This document shows, piece by piece, positions 12,930 through 15,868 of a stretch of DNA of 15,868 bases. The DNA lies in NCBI GenBank assembly GCA_964466455.1, contig CAYXNL010000051.1:1-15868 (forward strand), written 5' to 3'. The position numbers were made by a program, and so were the translations under genes. Under the pieces are notes generated by a model that was not told where the DNA came from, searched no databases, and saw nothing but the letters and a program-made list of their open reading frames with translations. This DNA is from S010-25 sp964466455 (GTDB lineage Bacteria; Pseudomonadota; Gammaproteobacteria; SZUA-229). Positions within the stretch are counted from its first letter, which is position 1. Each line of letters starts with the position of its first letter.

Positions 12930-13595
12930 ATGGCATTAGAAAATCCGACACTTCAGCCACCTGCTGTTATGTTACTGCTTTCAACGCATTGCGCCCATTG
13001 TCAGGTGGCACTACAGACACTTACTGCGATGGTAAAGCAGGGGGATATTGCACAGTTAAAAGTAATTAATCTGGAGCAGTCACCGGGGGTGGCTGAAAAA
13101 ATGGGTGTTCGCTCGGTGCCCTGGATGCAGCTTGGCGATTTTGTTTTTGAAGGTGAGCAAACTCCGCAGACTATAAAGGACTGGATTAAAAAGGCGGGTA
13201 CCGAGCACGGTGAGCAGCAGTATCGGCAACAATATCTGCAACAAAGTTTAACTGACGGGAATATCAGTGGGGTTATTCATTATATTCGCGAGCAGCCATC
13301 GGCAATAAAGGTGGTTACTGGCTTCATGGCAGATGAAAATGCAAAAATAAACCTGAAACTGGGTATTGGTGTGGTACTGGAAGAGTTTGCCACCGATCCG
13401 ATAATAGACGATGCCTTGCCAGTATTGCAGCAGTTCCTGTCACATAATGATGCGCGAGTGCGTGCCGATGCCTGTCATTATCTTTCTCTGACGGGGCGCG
13501 ATGAATATATCACTGAAATAGAAAAATGCCTGCGCGATGAGGATGCCGAAGTCCGCGAAATTGCACAGGAGAGTCTTGCTGCTATGACCGAGTAG
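12930..13595 (+). CDS. Thioredoxin-domain protein fused to HEAT-like repeats
   Basis: This 221-aa protein has no signal peptide, so it is probably cytoplasmic. Residues about 10-90 are a compact thioredoxin/glutaredoxin fold with the redox pair CAHC (21-24) and cis-Pro in VRSVPWMQLG (60-69). Residues about 95-135 are a helical linker. From about 140 to the end there are paired helices with HEAT-repeat character: DDALPVLQQFLSHNDARVRADACHYLSL, then YITEIEKCLRDEDAEVREIAQESLAAM. HEAT repeats usually bind protein partners, so the thioredoxin part may be directed to a specific client. The start has GGGGG 7 bp upstream, and a terminator follows the stop directly, so it is a single-gene unit. It is divergent from the SoxW-like gene. 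Confidence 0.8.
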   Translation: MALENPTLQPPAVMLLLSTHCAHCQVALQTLTAMVKQGDIAQLKVINLEQSPGVAEKMGVRSVPWMQLGDFVFEGEQTPQTIKDWIKKAGTEHGEQQYRQQYLQQSLTDGNISGVIHYIREQPSAIKVVTGFMADENAKINLKLGIGVVLEEFATDPIIDDALPVLQQFLSHNDARVRADACHYLSLTGRDEYITEIEKCLRDEDAEVREIAQESLAAMTE

Positions 13596-13599
13596 CCGG

Positions 13600-13623
13600 T
13601 CAATCCCTTCCGGGTTGATTTTT
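13600..13623 (+). terminator. Rho-independent terminator after the thioredoxin-HEAT gene
   Basis: The stem TCAATCC / GGGTTGA (one G-U pair) with the 5-nt loop CTTCC is followed directly by TTTTT. It begins 5 bp after the TAG stop. Confidence 0.75.
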
Positions 13624-13654
13624 AATTACCGTTCCCCTTAGTCATGCCCTGTCC

Positions 13655-13676
13655 GCTTGCAGAAGGGTTGTTTATT
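13655..13676 (+). repeat. Dispersed repeat copy 3
   Basis: Matches copy 1 (9542-9563) at 19 of 22 positions, ending in GGGTTGTTTATT. It lies past the terminator and overlaps the last codons of the convergent small gene by 5 bp. Confidence 0.55.
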
Positions 13677-13914
13677 CCAGCCATTCAAGTAGATAATAAA
13701 TCACCTGCCCTTCGGAAGACTTCGATGGCCCGCTTACGCGAGCGGCAAAATATTTGTTAGCCGGGTCGGCATCATTGCGCGCATCATCGGCGCAGGCTTT
13801 TATCTGTACACAATTAGCGGAGAACCGGTTGCGGCTGCGTTTGGGAATATACACTACCGCATAGGAAATACCGGATACGCTGGAGTCAGGGTCCAGAGGA
13901 ATCATGCCGTGCAT
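13672..13914 (-). CDS. Small conserved-looking hypothetical protein
   Basis: From the ATG at 13914 the product is 80 aa (a TTG just before it would add one residue). It has no membrane segment or signal. The strands SGISYAVVYIPKRSRNRFS (14-32 of the 80) and the end SKSSEGQVIYYLLEWLE look like a compact folded domain, and the composition is far from a random frame. I have a vague impression of similar short proteins in other gammaproteobacteria but cannot name a family. The frame stays open upstream to about 14040 (PIPNGETLLFIPLQLLVLSQ) without a standard start, so the N-terminus may be longer. It is convergent with the thioredoxin-HEAT gene and divergent from the kinase gene. Confidence 0.6.
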   Translation of the reverse strand: MHGMIPLDPDSSVSGISYAVVYIPKRSRNRFSANCVQIKACADDARNDADPANKYFAARVSGPSKSSEGQVIYYLLEWLE

Positions 13915-14085
13915 CAAAAGTATTCTCTGTTGTTCATGCTGAGATAATACCAGTAGTTGCAGTGGGATGAAAAGTAATGTTTCACCGTTCGGTATCGGCC
14001 AGCCACTTTGTGGCGACTGCGTGTCTTTTCGGGTAAAAACTCAGGGAGTAGTATAGAATGGGGCATTTACAATGGTGGTGTTTAT

Positions 14086-15066
14086 ATGCTGTTAAAGCCG
14101 GATTATTCAGATCTTGACCCGGAAATGATACTGGCTGCGGTCGAATCCTGTGGTTACGAATGTAATGGGCGTATGCTGGCATTAAACAGTTATGAGAACC
14201 GGGTGTATCGACTGGATATTGAAGATGCGCCATCGGTCATTGCCAAATTTTATCGCCCCGATCGCTGGTCTGATGAGGCAATTCAGGAGGAGCATGATTT
14301 TTCATTCATGCTCGCTGAAGAGGAAATTCCGGTGGTAGCACCGCTGGCGTTTGATGCTCAGACACTATTGCAGCATGGCGGTTACCGCTACGCCCTGTAC
14401 CCTGTGCAGGGAGGGCGCTGGCCGGATCTTGAAAATACCGAAGACAGGGTCAGAACCGGTCGTTTTATTGCACGCATTCATGCCGCCGGTCGCAGCCAGC
14501 TTTTTCAGCATCGCCAGACTATTGATATTGATCGCATGGCTGTAGCATCTAGCCATTATTTACTTTCGCAGGAGTTTATTCCATCATATCTGGAAGTCGC
14601 CTATCAGACACTGGTGGAGGATCTGCTTGGTGAAATTCGGCGTCTGTTTAAATCCGCCGGTGATTTTACCTCGATCCGTCTGCATGGAGACTGCCATCGC
14701 AGTAATATCCTGTGGACGGATGATGGCCCGCATTTTGTTGATCTGGATGATTGTTGTAACGGCCCGGCAATTCAGGATCTGTGGATGTTATTATCTGGTG
14801 AACGCAAGGAAATGACCGAACAGCTTTGCGATCTTCTGGAAGGCTATCAGGACTTCAGTGAGATGAATCCACAGGAGTTATCTCTAATTGAGGCTCTGCG
14901 TAGTTTACGTATCATCTATTATGCGGCATGGATTGCACAGCGCTGGCATGACCCGGCTTTTCCAAAAGCGTTCCCCTGGTTTAATACAAACGCATACTGG
15001 GAGGAGCATATACTGGAACTTCGAGAGCAATTTTCTCGTATGCAGGAACCGGTACTGGTGATTTAG
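14086..15066 (+). CDS. srkA: SrkA/YihE/RdoA-type serine/threonine stress-response kinase
   Basis: From the ATG at 14086 the protein is 326 aa, close to E. coli SrkA (328 aa); an upstream in-frame start at 14008 would add 26 unrelated residues. Features are SYENRVYRLDI (35-45), the probable ATP lysine K54 in VIAKFYRP, the catalytic loop LHGDCHRSNILW (199-210, with D202 and N207) and the metal-binding FVDLDDCCNGPAIQDLWMLL (217-236). SrkA is a cytoplasmic Ser/Thr kinase of the Cpx envelope-stress regulon that protects against programmed death pathways in E. coli. In E. coli it is cotranscribed with dsbA; no dsbA is next to it here, though two thioredoxin-fold genes are close by. GGTGG precedes the start. 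Confidence 0.9.
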   Translation: MLLKPDYSDLDPEMILAAVESCGYECNGRMLALNSYENRVYRLDIEDAPSVIAKFYRPDRWSDEAIQEEHDFSFMLAEEEIPVVAPLAFDAQTLLQHGGYRYALYPVQGGRWPDLENTEDRVRTGRFIARIHAAGRSQLFQHRQTIDIDRMAVASSHYLLSQEFIPSYLEVAYQTLVEDLLGEIRRLFKSAGDFTSIRLHGDCHRSNILWTDDGPHFVDLDDCCNGPAIQDLWMLLSGERKEMTEQLCDLLEGYQDFSEMNPQELSLIEALRSLRIIYYAAWIAQRWHDPAFPKAFPWFNTNAYWEEHILELREQFSRMQEPVLVI

Positions 15067-15101
15067 CAATACCGAATAAACCAGACAGGAATATCCAGAC
15101 G

Positions 15102-15122
15102 GCTTGTGGTAGGTGGTTTATT
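15102..15122 (+). repeat. Dispersed repeat copy 4
   Basis: This 21-bp copy matches copy 1 at 18 positions with one gap and ends in GTGGTTTATT. It lies in the gap between the kinase and reductase genes and forms one arm of an inverted repeat, AATAAACCA (15075-15083) / TGGTTTATT (15114-15122). Confidence 0.45.
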
Positions 15123-15177
15123 GATACGTTTGTATCAGAGTGGGTCATTTAATAAACAGGGTAGACAGGAAAAAAAT

Positions 15178-15792
15178 ATGAAAATAACCATTATCAGTGG
15201 CAGCCACCGTAACCCGTCACAAAGTGAAAAGGTTGCGCGTTATATCGAGAAAACACTAAATACTGAACAGACGGATGTGGAAGCATCTGTTTTTGCACTT
15301 GCAGATAACCCGCTGCCTTTATGGGATCAGACACTGTGGGAGAATAACGAACAATGGAACACTTTGCTGGCGCCGATAAAAAAACAGTTAAGCGAAAGTG
15401 ATGCTTTTGTCATTATTTCACCGGAATGGCATGGTCAGGTGCCTTCCGGGTTGAAAAATTTCTTTTTATTATTCAACCGTTTTGAACTTGGCCATAAACC
15501 AGCACTGATTGTTACCGTTTCTTCAGCCGATGGTGGTGCCTATCCGATAGCTGAATTGCGGATGAGCAGTTATAAAAATAACCGGATTTGTTATATTCCC
15601 GAGCAGATAATATTGCGTAATGTTGAACAGATTTTAAATGACAATGCGAAGCAAAATAATGCAGAGGCGGAGCGTTATTTCAAACAGCGCATTTCATGGA
15701 CGTTAAATATTCTTGTCGGTTATGCATTGGCACTGAAAACCATGCGAGAGAAGACAGAAATACACCACGATTTATTTTCGAATGGTATGTGA
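15178..15792 (+). CDS. NADPH-dependent FMN reductase family protein
   Basis: From the ATG at 15178 (AGGA 7 bp upstream) the product is 204 aa. It has a flavodoxin-like fold: KITIISGSHRNPSQSEKVA (2-20) holds the FMN-phosphate loop, and AFVIISPEWHGQVPSGLKNF (76-95) corresponds to the conserved YxGxxPxxLKN flavin-binding region, with Trp-His in place of the usual Tyr. SSADGGAYPIAELRM (115-129) is the usual third block. The family includes azoreductases, chromate/quinone reductases and FMN reductases, and substrate cannot be told from sequence. An in-frame start at 15106 would translate part of the dispersed repeat and is unlikely. It is downstream of the kinase gene, with 111 bp between. Confidence 0.85.
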   Translation: MKITIISGSHRNPSQSEKVARYIEKTLNTEQTDVEASVFALADNPLPLWDQTLWENNEQWNTLLAPIKKQLSESDAFVIISPEWHGQVPSGLKNFFLLFNRFELGHKPALIVTVSSADGGAYPIAELRMSSYKNNRICYIPEQIILRNVEQILNDNAKQNNAEAERYFKQRISWTLNILVGYALALKTMREKTEIHHDLFSNGM

Positions 15793-15868
15793 TTATTGCG
15801 TAACTTATTCAGGGGTTCCCTATAAATTTGTAGTAAACCTTAGGTTTCAACTGATTAGCGGTGTCTTA
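15793..15868. other. Window end, non-coding
   Basis: No gene start is seen. A small palindrome, AAACCTTAGGTTT (15835-15847), is present without a T-run, so it is not called a terminator. Confidence 0.4.

Noticed and set aside
14008..14085. Longer start for the SrkA-like kinase
   Set aside because: The start at 14086 gives 326 aa, close to E. coli SrkA, with GGTGG upstream; the extra 26 residues are unlike the family.
1..15868. CRISPR array, tRNA or rRNA genes
   Set aside because: No regularly spaced repeats and no cloverleaf or rRNA-like conserved sequence were seen on either strand.

Overview
The window reads as chromosomal DNA of a moderately AT-rich gammaproteobacterium. The basis is a canonical pstSCAB phosphate operon with a Pho box, an SrkA/YihE-type kinase and a BrkB/YihY family membrane protein. 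A Thiotrichales-like sulfur oxidiser or methylotroph is possible, but nothing here fixes the genus.

Layout. Positions 1-5200 are an accessory segment. It holds a HipA-type toxin kinase preceded by the tail of a probable partner gene. A compact two-gene module follows: a HipB-like HTH protein with an extra C-terminal domain, overlapping by 4 bp an AbiEii-like nucleotidyltransferase. This module has a near-perfect 20-bp palindrome abutting an extended -10. Next come an IS66 remnant (tnpA and a terminal repeat), a DUF4202 protein, and an AAA/DUF4143 ATPase behind an unusual hairpin. Positions 5324-9324 (minus strand) are pstS-pstC-pstA-pstB with a good Pho box upstream of pstS and a long stem-loop between pstS and pstC. 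PstC carries a roughly 90-residue Thr/Asp-rich periplasmic insertion. No phoU, phoB or phoR is present.

Positions 9622-15789 hold mostly stand-alone genes. They are an Fe-S uracil-DNA glycosylase family protein, a BrkB-like protein with a C-terminal winged-helix-like extension, and a periplasmic protein with two thioredoxin folds (SoxW-like). A thioredoxin-HEAT fusion is divergent from the latter. A small conserved-looking protein, the SrkA-like kinase and an NADPH-dependent FMN reductase family protein complete the segment.

How they work together. The first 2.7 kb looks like two adjacent toxin-antitoxin type modules. The Pst genes form one PhoB-controlled phosphate uptake operon whose middle hairpin probably separates high pstS from lower pstCAB expression. 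The right third is rich in redox and stress functions. It also contains four copies of a short dispersed repeat (consensus core GCTTGYGGYAGGGTWGTTTA) in non-coding gaps, all on the + strand; this repeat and the HTH/nucleotidyltransferase module are the most interesting items.
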